The position numbers and the translations under genes were made by a program. A stretch of 64,000 bases of DNA, from positions 1-64,000 of the forward strand of contig NZ_KB890631.1 of assembly GCF_000373185.1 (NCBI RefSeq). Direction: 5' to 3'. Below are positions 44,695 through 53,911 of this stretch, piece after piece (position 1 is the stretch's first letter; every line of letters starts with the position of its first letter). The DNA is from Segatella paludivivens DSM 17968 = JCM 13650 (GTDB lineage Bacteria > Bacteroidota > Bacteroidia > Bacteroidales > Bacteroidaceae). The notes under the pieces were generated by a model. The model saw only the letters and a program-made list of their open reading frames with translations, did not search any database and was not told the origin of the DNA.

Positions 44695-46317
44695 ATGAGG
44701 AAACCACTAATATTCATAATAATTCTCTCTCTTATGGTTGCGGGATGTGCTGATGAAAGGCATACCCGTAACCCTAAACTTATTGCTTTAGATAGTCTTC
44801 AGCGCATATCACCTGATTCAGCTTTTAATATGCTTGATGATTTTAACGACGTACTTACACCTAATGACTCTGTTTATAATAATCTTATTTATACCGAGAC
44901 AATATTAAACAAGACAGTTTCTTATGCTTCAGATTCAGCAATTAATAAAATTGTGGATTATTATAAGACCAAGCAGGATAATGTGCTACTTGGTCGTGCT
45001 TATCTTTGCCGTAGCATAAATAGGTATAAGAACGGACAATATTCAAGTGCTGTAGCTGATGCTCTCATGGCAGAAAAGTTATTGCCGACTGATGATAAAT
45101 ATTATGGGTGCAAGGTGGAGTTATTATTGGGCCTAATTAATCTGGATGCTGGTTGTTACAGAATGTCTCTGGAAAGACTTAAAGTGGCAAGCCATTATGC
45201 CGATGAATTCGGTGAAAATCCTACATTGATAGCCCAAAGTTATAATTATATGGCAGAAGCTTATGACAGATGTGGCCGAAGAGATAGTTTCATGTTTTGC
45301 ATCAGACATATTAAGCCGCTTCTTGCTAAGTTGGATAATTATACCAAGGCTGATATAAATGTTAATATCGGAGACATGTATATGCGAGCTGGTAAACTTA
45401 ATAAGGCATTAAGTTATCTTTGTGAAGGCGAGATCTATGATTTTTCGTATAAGGCGTTGTATATTATGGGTAAAGTCTATTTTATGATGGGTAATAGTAA
45501 ACAAGCTAATGCGCATTTGGTGGACGCTGCAAACTCTGGTTCACTTCCTATACGCGAGGCTTCTCTAGCATTATTGATAAAACTGAATCCAAACAAAATG
45601 GAACTGTATAAGCAATTTTATTCTGTATATAAACAGATGCCACATGTAGACAGTGATGAGTTGTCTGCTTTTCAGATGCGTCTTGCACAGCAAGAAATGC
45701 AGCACGAAACATATATCCGCACAATAACTTTGCTGTATATAATAATAGGCACATTGTTGCTTTTGATATTATCTTACTTATACTATCATCATAAAATGAA
45801 GATTGTTAGGCGTAGGCTTAGTGATATCAATGCCCGTTATCTTGGCTATCTTGAAGACTATAATAATGCAAAATGCAATCTCGAAGAGTTAAAAAATAAG
45901 ATAGTGAAATATCAGGAAGACAAAGAGGCCCCAGAGAAGTTGAGTATAGAGAATATGTTGCTTAATGCTGAGGCCGTTATATCGTTGCATAGATTAGCCT
46001 CAAGAGGACAGTGCGCAAATGAAGTTAATTGGCAGCAGCTAACCCAACTTATTTCAGAACGTGATAAAAATATGGCTATACTACTAAGCAATAATCCTGA
46101 ACTTTCTGATCGTGAGCAACATGTTGTTATGCTTATTCGACTGAGATTTATTCCTAGTGAGATATCTGTGTTAATGGATGTTAGTGCTCAAAATGTGACA
46201 AATATGCGTCAGCGACTTATGCAAAAAATGTTTAGCGAAAACGGTGGAGCTCGTGACTTTGATCATCGTATACACGAATTGCAAAAAACGCAGGGAAGGC
46301 ACCCAAAATTAAGATAA
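44695..46317 (+). CDS. TPR membrane regulator with LuxR-like HTH end
   Basis: This 540-residue protein begins with a lipobox-like signal (MVAGC). About 330 residues of TPR-like repeats follow (AEAYDRCGRRDSFMF; INVNIGDMYMRAGKLNKAL), then a membrane segment (LLYIIIGTLLLLILSYLYY), a coiled-coil linker and a C-terminal HTH (LSDREQHVVMLIRLRF; ISVLMDVSAQNVTNMRQRL). The layout is sensor outside, DNA-binding inside. It is a relative in design, not in sequence, of the locus 2 regulator. By position it could control the SusC/SusD pair at 47369 or the wider xylan-like region. Confidence 0.75.
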   Translation: MRKPLIFIIILSLMVAGCADERHTRNPKLIALDSLQRISPDSAFNMLDDFNDVLTPNDSVYNNLIYTETILNKTVSYASDSAINKIVDYYKTKQDNVLLGRAYLCRSINRYKNGQYSSAVADALMAEKLLPTDDKYYGCKVELLLGLINLDAGCYRMSLERLKVASHYADEFGENPTLIAQSYNYMAEAYDRCGRRDSFMFCIRHIKPLLAKLDNYTKADINVNIGDMYMRAGKLNKALSYLCEGEIYDFSYKALYIMGKVYFMMGNSKQANAHLVDAANSGSLPIREASLALLIKLNPNKMELYKQFYSVYKQMPHVDSDELSAFQMRLAQQEMQHETYIRTITLLYIIIGTLLLLILSYLYYHHKMKIVRRRLSDINARYLGYLEDYNNAKCNLEELKNKIVKYQEDKEAPEKLSIENMLLNAEAVISLHRLASRGQCANEVNWQQLTQLISERDKNMAILLSNNPELSDREQHVVMLIRLRFIPSEISVLMDVSAQNVTNMRQRLMQKMFSENGGARDFDHRIHELQKTQGRHPKLR

Positions 46318-46811
46318 TATAGATTATGTTGGGAAAATACAGAAGCGAAGTAGGATATTACGCCATAACAGAAAGGCAAGATAAAAATCGTGTTAAAGAT
46401 ATCAAAGATTAAATGGCAGAGAACTGTTGCTGTATACTCGCAAATTGATATTGATGTCTGTAATATTATACTATTCAATCAATTGCTTGTGATGTAGTAC
46501 AAAAAAAACAGGTCATTCCTCACGGATTAACCTGTCTTTATTTAAAAAATTAATCTATCATGAAAAACTTGTCTAATTTTACTAGACCATATACCATATA
46601 TCTTATATTTTATTCCTAGACAATAATAATTGACTATTTCGGATACAAAGTTATGAATATATGGTCAATAACACTGATACTATTTTGCTATAATCTTTGC
46701 ATTTCTTGCAATAAATAACATTTTAATTGTATCACAAGCGTGAAATATGTATATATTTTGTTTTATCAAATTTAATTGTTACATTTGCAAACAAATATAG
46801 AATTAAATAAT
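46318..46811. other. Intergenic region with weak hairpin and YbjQ promoter
   Basis: A 6-base-pair hairpin at 46508-46535 with an A-run before and a T-rich tract after may end the regulator operon. Between 46318 and 46500 the only frame is a 28-codon one at 46327 that I cannot support. The downstream end holds the YbjQ promoter. Confidence 0.45.
46757..46787 (+). promoter_or_regulatory. Promoter of the ybjQ-like gene
   Basis: TTTG at 46757-46760, a 19-base spacer and TACATTTG at 46780-46787 form a near-ideal Bacteroidota promoter. The ATG at 46812 lies 25 bases on, which rules out the longer in-frame start at 46776. Confidence 0.85.
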
Positions 46812-47138
46812 ATGATACTATCAACAACTCCTTCACTAGAAGGTAAACACATTACCAACTATTATGGTGTGGTAACAGGCGAAACAATTATTGGCGCAAA
46901 TTTATTCCGTGATTTGTTTGCAGGAATACGTGATATCGTAGGTGGACGTGCCTCATCTTATGAAAAGGTGCTTCGTGAGGCAAAAGATGCTGCAATGAAA
47001 GAAATGAGTGAACGTGCTGAGGCTATTGGAGCAAACGCTATTGTCGGTATCGACCTTGATTATGAAACTGTAGGTTCAAATGGCAGCATGCTTATGGTGA
47101 CTGCTTGTGGAACAGCCGTACGCATAGAGGGAATATAA
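46812..47138 (+). CDS. YbjQ/DUF74 family protein
   Basis: The ATG at 46812 follows the promoter and gives 108 residues. The sequence [24 protein letters not shown] and [16 protein letters not shown] (each in part) with the closing TACGTAVRI are typical of the YbjQ family, a small cytoplasmic pentameric fold of unproven function, sometimes called heavy-metal-binding. It is a single-gene unit with its own promoter and terminator. No link to the neighbouring loci is apparent. Confidence 0.9.
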   Translation: MILSTTPSLEGKHITNYYGVVTGETIIGANLFRDLFAGIRDIVGGRASSYEKVLREAKDAAMKEMSERAEAIGANAIVGIDLDYETVGSNGSMLMVTACGTAVRIEGI

Positions 47139-47139
47139 G

Positions 47140-47163
47140 GTTCACTGAATTCAGTGAACTTTT
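47140..47163 (+). terminator. Intrinsic terminator of the ybjQ-like gene
   Basis: A 20-base palindrome at 47140-47159 with a 4-base loop (AATT) is followed by TTTTG and a T-rich tract. Confidence 0.75.
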
Positions 47164-47264
47164 GTTTCTAGATTAAAGATGAAACTTTCTAAATTAGCCA
47201 AATAAACTACTTGTTTGTCGAAGATAGCAATATATAATGCTTTTTTCGTCCTTTTTATCGTTTT

Positions 47265-47330
47265 TGTTATGTCAGCGAAAGTTTTTGTAATATTTACGAA
47301 AATAAGGTTGTCGCGTTTTGTATACTTTTG
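47265..47330 (+). promoter_or_regulatory. Promoter and TGTTA element of the SusC3 operon
   Basis: TACTTTTG at 47323-47330 matches the -7 element; no TTTG lies at the -33 position. TGTTATGTCA at 47265-47274 resembles the palindrome upstream of the GH8 gene, with a poorer right half. It is centred about 53 bases before the -7 element. Confidence 0.55.
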
Positions 47331-47368
47331 CCATAGGGATTCTATTAAAAACGTAAATTTTGAAAAAC

Positions 47369-50300
47369 ATGAAAAACGATTTTAGAATTAGAAAAACATT
47401 AATGTTACTTTTTATGTTATGCCTGTTTCCTGTAGGAATGCTAGCGCAAAATGTTTTGAAAGGCACTGTTACTGATGCGGATGGAGAACCTGTTATCGGT
47501 GCCTCAGTAAGAGAAGTGGGAACTAGTAATGGAACTGTTACTGACATATCGGGGCAGTTCTCTATTAATGCTCCTGCAAATGCAAGACTTACAATTTCGT
47601 ATGTCGGGTTTGTTACACAACAAATAAATGTATCTGGCAGAAAAAACATTTTGGTGAGTCTTGCTGATGATACAAAATCCATTAGCGATGTAGTAGTCAT
47701 TGGTTATGGAACTCAGAAAAAAGCTGATTTAAGTTCATCAATCTCAATTCTTGATGCAAAGGAAATTACGAAAGTTCCTGGTGGACTTTCTGCTGGACTG
47801 CAAAGCTCAGTTCCTGGAGTTCAGGTAACAAACGGTCGTATACACATTCGTGGCGTAGGTTCTATTAACAATACTGATCCGCTTTATGTTGTAGATGGAA
47901 TGATTGGAGGCGCTGTTCCTGATGAAAATAATATTGCTTCAATTCAGATACTTAAGGATGCTGCCTCATGTGCTATATATGGTGCTCGTGGTGCAAATGG
48001 TGTTATTGTAATAACGACTAAGCGTGGACAGGCTGGAGAAGTGAAGATAGACTATAATGGATATCTGGGATGGAAAGGTTTTACTCATGAGATAGATCTT
48101 CTTTCAGGTAAGGATCTTGCTGAACTAATAAACGAGGAGATGTATAATCAGAATCCTTCACGTAAGGACTATATGGCAGGGCTCTCAGATCCTGAATCTA
48201 TAGGTAAAGGATATAATATGTTTAAAGCTATTACGCATACAGCCTCATATCAGAAGCATAATGTAAGTATCAGCGGTGGCTCAAAGGATGCGAACTTCCG
48301 CATTACTGGTATATATGGAAATGACAACTCTTTATATATAAAAGAAGGTTCTGAAAATATGTCACTGAATGTTGTCTCAGACTTTAAAAAAGGCATCTTT
48401 GGCTTTGGCGAGACTCTTACTGTGGGGCGTAATTTGAATCACAGTACAGATATGCTTAAACTGATAGCTATAAAATGGAGCACTGCTTGTCCAATTTATG
48501 ACCCTACATCATCTACTGGTTATGCCGGTGCATCGCTTGGAACTGATATGGAAAACCCAAGAGCTACTGCTGATAATACTTGGAACCGTAATGAGACAAA
48601 TACGATGACTGGCAATGCTTGGATTACAGCAGAGCCTATAAAGGGATTGGTATACAAATTCAATATGGGAGCAGACCTGTATCGTAACAACGGCCGGTCT
48701 TATGATGCAGACTATGTTGTGGGTGATTATCAAAAGAATACACCTGATACATATTCTATGAGTAATAATAGAAGTAACCGTTTCCTTTATGAGCATACAT
48801 TGACATTCGATAAGACATTTAACTTGCATCATATAAATGTGATGGCTGGTATCACATCTGAGGAAACAAAGGGATATGGATTTAATGCAAGTGCCCGTGA
48901 TATGCCGAGTTCAGAGGTCCTTATTCTTGGTGCTACTCAGAATGCTTCCTCAAAGGAAGTAGGTAGCTCAGAATCACACTCTGCAATGTATTCTTATCTT
49001 GCTAGATTGATGTACGATTATTCTGGAAAGTATATGGTTACAGCAAACTTCCGTCGTGACGGTAGTTCAAATTTCGCCAAGAAAAATCGTTATGGAGACT
49101 TCCCTTCCTTCTCTGGAGCATGGCGCATAAGCCAGGAAAAATTTATGAAGAGCCTAACATGGCTTGATGACCTGAAATTACGTGCAAGTTGGGGTAAACT
49201 GGGTAACTCTAATATATCTCCTTATCAATATCAGTCTACGGTTTCTTTCAATACCGTACGTTATTACCTTAATGATGTTGAAAATACTGGTGCTCTTCCA
49301 ATGACACCAAGTAATCCTGATGTGAAATGGGAAGCTTCAACATCGACAGACTTTGGTTTTGACCTAACGATGCTTCACAATAGATTGACAATTACCGCTG
49401 ATTATTATAGAAATAGAACTAATGATATGCTTGTAAATGTACCGATAGCACGTTCTGCTGGATATTTGAGCGTGTTCCCTACAATGAATGCTGGAAGCAT
49501 AGAGAATAAAGGACTTGAATTAATAGCTACATGGCGTGACCATATAGGAAATAAATTCGATTATAGTATTTCTGCGAACTTTTCTACTGTAAAAAATAAG
49601 GTTATAAACCTTGGATCAAATAATGAAATATTTGCTGCTTCTGGGATTACTTGTACTAAAGTCGGAAATTCTATAGGACAGTTCTGGGGATATAAGACTG
49701 CTGGGTTGTTCAAAACAGACGCAGAAGCTGCAGCTTATGTAAACCAAAAGGGAGAGCGTTTACAGCCGAATGCAAAAGCTGGTGATATTAAGTTCCTTGA
49801 TCTTAACGGTGACGGAACAATCGGCTCTGCCGATATGGACTTTATCGGCAATCCTATTCCAAACTTCTCTTATGGTATTACAGCTGAGGCTCAGTATCGT
49901 TCATCATTTGGTACATTTGATTTCTCTATGGTATGGAATGGCTCACAAGGAAACGATATCTATAATAATACACGTAGCTATGGCGAAGGAATGTATCATA
50001 ATTACGCATGTTTTACAAGTGTAAAGGACCGTTTCCGTGCTGAGGATGTTACTTTTGTTAATCCACTTAACGGCAAGACTACATTCTATCCAAAGAATAC
50101 CGATACTAGTATGCCACGTGCTGTATATGGAGACCCGAACCAGAATATGCGTCAGAGTGACCGTTATGTAGAAGATGGATCATACTTGAGACTTAAATCG
50201 ATCGTACTAGGATATACAATGCCACAACGTTGGTGTGATAAGGTATATCTTGAGAATATGAGATTCTATGTCGGTGCAAAGAATCTGTTTACCATTACAG

Positions 50301-50443
50301 ACTATAAAGGCTATGATCCAGAGGTAGGTGACCAAAACACAAGTGGTACAAATCTTACTCGTGGTATAGATGGACTTACATCTTGGGATCCAACATTCCC
50401 TAACAGTAAAGAGTTTTATATTGGAGTGCAGCTTACATTCTAA
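47369..50443 (+). CDS. SusC-like TonB-dependent transporter (locus 3)
   Basis: The ATG at 47369 is chosen over a TTG three codons earlier and gives 1024 residues. The signal peptide ends GMLAQ. The carboxypeptidase D-like domain (LKGTVTDADGEPVIGASV), plug (NNTDPLYVVDGMIGG; ILKDAASCAIYGARGANG) and barrel ending YIGVQLTF follow. It pairs with the SusD gene 38 bases downstream. The substrate is not given by this gene; nearby GH8, GH43 and GH3 suggest xylan-type oligosaccharides. Confidence 0.95.
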   Translation: MKNDFRIRKTLMLLFMLCLFPVGMLAQNVLKGTVTDADGEPVIGASVREVGTSNGTVTDISGQFSINAPANARLTISYVGFVTQQINVSGRKNILVSLADDTKSISDVVVIGYGTQKKADLSSSISILDAKEITKVPGGLSAGLQSSVPGVQVTNGRIHIRGVGSINNTDPLYVVDGMIGGAVPDENNIASIQILKDAASCAIYGARGANGVIVITTKRGQAGEVKIDYNGYLGWKGFTHEIDLLSGKDLAELINEEMYNQNPSRKDYMAGLSDPESIGKGYNMFKAITHTASYQKHNVSISGGSKDANFRITGIYGNDNSLYIKEGSENMSLNVVSDFKKGIFGFGETLTVGRNLNHSTDMLKLIAIKWSTACPIYDPTSSTGYAGASLGTDMENPRATADNTWNRNETNTMTGNAWITAEPIKGLVYKFNMGADLYRNNGRSYDADYVVGDYQKNTPDTYSMSNNRSNRFLYEHTLTFDKTFNLHHINVMAGITSEETKGYGFNASARDMPSSEVLILGATQNASSKEVGSSESHSAMYSYLARLMYDYSGKYMVTANFRRDGSSNFAKKNRYGDFPSFSGAWRISQEKFMKSLTWLDDLKLRASWGKLGNSNISPYQYQSTVSFNTVRYYLNDVENTGALPMTPSNPDVKWEASTSTDFGFDLTMLHNRLTITADYYRNRTNDMLVNVPIARSAGYLSVFPTMNAGSIENKGLELIATWRDHIGNKFDYSISANFSTVKNKVINLGSNNEIFAASGITCTKVGNSIGQFWGYKTAGLFKTDAEAAAYVNQKGERLQPNAKAGDIKFLDLNGDGTIGSADMDFIGNPIPNFSYGITAEAQYRSSFGTFDFSMVWNGSQGNDIYNNTRSYGEGMYHNYACFTSVKDRFRAEDVTFVNPLNGKTTFYPKNTDTSMPRAVYGDPNQNMRQSDRYVEDGSYLRLKSIVLGYTMPQRWCDKVYLENMRFYVGAKNLFTITDYKGYDPEVGDQNTSGTNLTRGIDGLTSWDPTFPNSKEFYIGVQLTF

Positions 50444-50481
50444 ATAGTAGACTATATTACAAATATTAAAATAGAATACAT

Positions 50482-52116
50482 ATGAAACACAATATAATTA
50501 AATATATGGCTGCTGGATGTTTGCTGGCAACTGTGTCAAGTTGTAAACCCGATATGGACCTTAATAACCCGTCGGAAGTTTCAACCAATACTTATTATCA
50601 AAAGATATCGCAGCTTCAGAAGTCGCTAATACCAGCTTATCAAGCTCTTATTGGAAGAAATCAGGGAGGATATTGTTTTACGACACTATTCACGCTTCTT
50701 GCTCCTGGTGATGACTACCAGCGTACTTACAAATGGTCAAATATGTATCAGGATACATACAACACACCCGCAAGTGATGCGGCCGCTATGGGGCCTTGGC
50801 AAGACTGGTTTAATGGTATAATGGCCGCAAATCTTGCTATTGATAAAATGAATAAATTTGCGGTAAACGACAATGATAAAGAAACTCTGAATACAATGCT
50901 TGGACAAGCTTATTTTCTTCGCGGTTTGTATTATCTGAATCTAGCGTCATTGTATGGAGAGACTATTCCTCTTTATGATCATGCCATAGCAACAAATGCA
51001 GACTATTATCCTGCTAATGCTGCTAATGGAACAGTGTATCCACAGATAATAAACGATTTCAAAAAGGCTGCAGAATTATTGCCTGTACGAAGTAAACTAT
51101 ATGCAGATGCTTCAAATATTGGACGTGCGACTCAGGGGGCTGCACTTGGATTTCTTGCCAAGGCTTGCCTGTGGCGCCCGCTTATAGAAAAAGGTAAGAG
51201 TGTAGATTATGATACAGCTATTGCTGCTCTCAAAAAGGTTATAGAAAGTGGCGAGTATAAGTTGAATGCCAATTTTAAGGATAACTTTACTAACAATCCT
51301 ACAACTGAAAATGGTGTGGAGAGTGTGTTTGAAGTACAGATGCATAATGGTAATAGTTGGATGGGAGGTGACCTTAGTGATTCATGGCGGTGGTTAAATA
51401 TTGGACTTCCAGATGGGACTGGAGGTTGTTGGTGGAATCTTGCTCCTACTCCAATGGCGTATAATGAATTTGAGAATGGAGACCCAAGACGTTATATGAC
51501 GTTGTGGTGTCCTGGTGGTGCAGACTTTACAGATATGAAAGGCAACACTATTACTTTCGATGACATGAATGCTAAGTGTTCTTCTGACAAGGATCTTTAT
51601 GGTACACGCAAGGCTTGTCCGGATAAGATGATTTCCGATACAGATGATGATTTCAATGATCCACTTATGCGTTATTCTGATATATTACTTATGTATGCTG
51701 AATGTTTGCACTTTACAGGACATGATGGTATAGATGTAAACGATAATACTGGTGCAAAATATTGGATTCAGCAGGTACGAAATAGAGCAAACAATATTGT
51801 TCCTTCAGAGCAGTCAAAGCTATGGTATTCAAAGTCACCAGGGACAATACCTAATGTCGATGATTTGTTGAACGCTGCTCCAACAATCAATGGATTTAAG
51901 ATGGATAATGTAATGAATGTGATTGAGCATGAGCGTTGTGTAGAACTTATGGGTGAGTATTATCGCTATTTTGATCTTATGCGCTGGGGTATGAAGGATC
52001 CTAAATATTTAGAGCCTCTTAAGAAACTTGGATGGAATGAAAACAAAATGTATCTTCCTTTCCCTCAAGAAGAATTGAATAATAATCCGAATTTAAAAGG
52101 AAATGAGGCTAATTAG
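50482..52116 (+). CDS. SusD-like glycan-binding lipoprotein (locus 3)
   Basis: This 544-residue protein has a lipobox (TVSSC) and the SusD core (TMLGQAYFLRGLYYLNLASLYGETIP, in part; MRYSDILLMYAECLHF) plus IEHERCVELMGEYYRYFDLMRWG near the end. The C-terminus lacks the usual PGY and ends NPNLKGNEAN. It is followed by a strong terminator, so this SusC/SusD pair is a two-gene unit. Confidence 0.95.
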   Translation: MKHNIIKYMAAGCLLATVSSCKPDMDLNNPSEVSTNTYYQKISQLQKSLIPAYQALIGRNQGGYCFTTLFTLLAPGDDYQRTYKWSNMYQDTYNTPASDAAAMGPWQDWFNGIMAANLAIDKMNKFAVNDNDKETLNTMLGQAYFLRGLYYLNLASLYGETIPLYDHAIATNADYYPANAANGTVYPQIINDFKKAAELLPVRSKLYADASNIGRATQGAALGFLAKACLWRPLIEKGKSVDYDTAIAALKKVIESGEYKLNANFKDNFTNNPTTENGVESVFEVQMHNGNSWMGGDLSDSWRWLNIGLPDGTGGCWWNLAPTPMAYNEFENGDPRRYMTLWCPGGADFTDMKGNTITFDDMNAKCSSDKDLYGTRKACPDKMISDTDDDFNDPLMRYSDILLMYAECLHFTGHDGIDVNDNTGAKYWIQQVRNRANNIVPSEQSKLWYSKSPGTIPNVDDLLNAAPTINGFKMDNVMNVIEHERCVELMGEYYRYFDLMRWGMKDPKYLEPLKKLGWNENKMYLPFPQEELNNNPNLKGNEAN

Positions 52117-52166
52117 TTGTTATATGATTTTTTAGATAAAATGTTTTGGTAATTTGTTAGAGTTTT

Positions 52167-52202
52167 GGTTGCCATCTGTGTGAGCAGATGGTAACCTTTT
52201 TT
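52167..52202 (+). terminator. Intrinsic terminator after SusD3
   Basis: Arms of 12 bases (52167-52178 and 52185-52196) with one mismatch and a 6-base loop are followed by six Ts. Confidence 0.85.
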
Positions 52203-52235
52203 GTATCTTTTATTTAAAAAATTGAAAACTATTTC

Positions 52236-52263
52236 TTTGAAAATAGTTTTTTATGTACCTTTG
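52236..52263 (+). promoter_or_regulatory. Promoter of the phosphoesterase operon
   Basis: TTTG at 52236-52239 and TACCTTTG at 52256-52263 are separated by 16 bases, slightly short for the consensus. The -7 element is 24 bases before the chosen ATG at 52288 and lies inside the longer in-frame frame, which supports the later start. Confidence 0.6.
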
Positions 52264-52287
52264 CCAGTGAAAAGATTTCCACAGATT

Positions 52288-53103
52288 ATGATAAAAGATA
52301 GAATTACTAAATTGTTGTGCTTGTTCACAACACTTATGCTTATTTCATGCGATGACGTTTTTGATGTTCATCCCTACGATGTGAATATTAAGGGTGAAAC
52401 TCATATTAATGCTACTAATATAAGCAAAATAGAAAGTCTTTGCAAGGATAAGGATACCTTGAAGATAGCCTTTATCAGTGATACTCATGGTTGGTATTCA
52501 GATTTTAAGGATGAGGTCGCTGATATTAACAGACGAAGTGATATTGATTTTGTGATTCATTGCGGTGATATTACAGACACTGGTACGACAAAGGAATACG
52601 AATGGGCTCGGAGTATATTTAACAAGCTTAATGTTCTTCATGTAGCATTGATTGGTAATCATGATTTCCTTGGAACTGGGGATCAAGCTTATCATGTCAT
52701 GTTCGGTGATAATGATTTTAGTTTTATTGCTGGAAGGGTAAAATTCGTATGTCTTAATACGAATGCTACAGAATATGATTATCTTGCTTCTGTACCTAAT
52801 TTTGATTTTATGGAGAATGAGCTGAAATCGGACTCGGCAGATTTTGACCGTACAGTGATAGTGATGCATGCTCGTCCAGGCAGTGAGCAGTTTAACAACA
52901 ATGTTAGTAAGGCGTTTAATTACTTTGTGCATTTATTCCCAGGAATAATGTTTTGTGTTTCGGGACACGAACATGCGACTCAGGCAGATGAGTTGTTTAA
53001 TGACAAACTTATGTGGTATGGTGTTGACTGTGCACAGCATCGTAAATATGATATATTCACAATAACTAAGGAAGGATATAAATATGAAGTCGTTAATTTT
53101 TAG
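52288..53103 (+). CDS. Calcineurin-like metallophosphoesterase lipoprotein
   Basis: The ATG at 52288 gives 271 residues with lipobox LISC. All five metal-site motifs are present: ISDTHG, GDITDTG, GNHD, VMHARP and SGHEH. The family cleaves phosphomono- or diesters with two metal ions. A lipoprotein of this kind acts in the periplasm or at the surface. Its end overlaps the next gene by 20 bases, so the two are translated together. Why it lies inside a glycan region is unclear: it could trim phosphorylated glycans, or act on the envelope. Confidence 0.85.
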   Translation: MIKDRITKLLCLFTTLMLISCDDVFDVHPYDVNIKGETHINATNISKIESLCKDKDTLKIAFISDTHGWYSDFKDEVADINRRSDIDFVIHCGDITDTGTTKEYEWARSIFNKLNVLHVALIGNHDFLGTGDQAYHVMFGDNDFSFIAGRVKFVCLNTNATEYDYLASVPNFDFMENELKSDSADFDRTVIVMHARPGSEQFNNNVSKAFNYFVHLFPGIMFCVSGHEHATQADELFNDKLMWYGVDCAQHRKYDIFTITKEGYKYEVVNF

Positions 53104-53809
53104 TGCTATACTGCTATTTATCTCAATACATTCTTTTGCAGGTGAGTTTACTGCAGAGATAGATAGTTTAAGCTTGAAAGACTCATTATCTTATTTTGGT
53201 TCAAGTGATAAACCGAATGTGTATAAGGAAAACACGTGCGAAAGTTCTTATGATCGCAGAGCTCATTATTTCAGAAAGTATTGGGCAGCTCTTATACCAA
53301 CTCAGGTTGTGGTTCAGAATGCCGGTAATATGGGGATTTTTTCTATTGGTTTTGGATGGGAATATGGCAAACATCGCCAATGGGAAACTCATTTACTTTG
53401 GGGGTATATACCCAAATACGATAGCACCCGTGGAAAGCTCACGATGACGCTCAAAGAAAATTATATTCCTTGGAGTATATATTTAGGTAAAGGATGGGCT
53501 TTTGAACCATTTGAGACGGGTTTGTATATAAACACTGTTTATGGTCATGAGTTCTGGCGCAGTCAACCACAGCGCTATCCTGATAAGTATTATAATGCTT
53601 TATCGACTAAGTTCAGAGTTAATGTGTTTTGGGGTCAACGTGTTACAAAAGTTATCCCAAATAATCGACGTATGTTTGTGAAAAGTATTACCGCATTTTA
53701 TGAGATAAGTACTTGTGATCTTTATATACGTTCTATGTTTACAGACGATGATGTAAAACTAAAGGATATTCTGGGTTTATCCTTAGGGTTGAAATTTCAG
53801 TTATTATAA
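53084..53809 (+). CDS. Predicted outer-membrane beta-barrel protein
   Basis: This 241-residue protein has a signal peptide ending HSFAG. The mature part begins with a charged stretch, then alternating strands rich in Tyr, Trp and Gly (MGIFSIGFGWEYGKHRQWETHLLWGY, in part; LGLSLGLKFQLL at the end). That ending is typical of a C-terminal barrel strand. It lacks a domain I can name. It overlaps the phosphoesterase gene and probably works with it at the outer membrane. Confidence 0.65.
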   Translation: MKSLIFSAILLFISIHSFAGEFTAEIDSLSLKDSLSYFGSSDKPNVYKENTCESSYDRRAHYFRKYWAALIPTQVVVQNAGNMGIFSIGFGWEYGKHRQWETHLLWGYIPKYDSTRGKLTMTLKENYIPWSIYLGKGWAFEPFETGLYINTVYGHEFWRSQPQRYPDKYYNALSTKFRVNVFWGQRVTKVIPNNRRMFVKSITAFYEISTCDLYIRSMFTDDDVKLKDILGLSLGLKFQLL

Positions 53810-53880
53810 TGTTATGTAACATTATGCAAAGTTTCTGATACAAATATTATGGTATGTGTATGAATTATTTATTATTTTTG
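53806..53880 (+). promoter_or_regulatory. Palindromic operator and promoter of the GH8 operon
   Basis: Perfect 9-base arms (53806-53814 and 53817-53825) around TG contain the core TGTTATGTAACA and overlap the stop of the previous gene. TATTTTTG at 53873-53880 is the -7 element; no -33 TTTG is visible. The palindrome is centred about 57 bases before the -7 element, as expected for an activator such as a CRP-like or AraC-like factor. Confidence 0.6.
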
Positions 53881-53911
53881 CAACGTTAAATGATTTATAC
53901 ATTATATACCC

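Noticed and set aside
46327..46413. 28-codon frame after the TPR/HTH regulator
   Set aside because: It is too short, has no neighbour overlap and matches no family I know.
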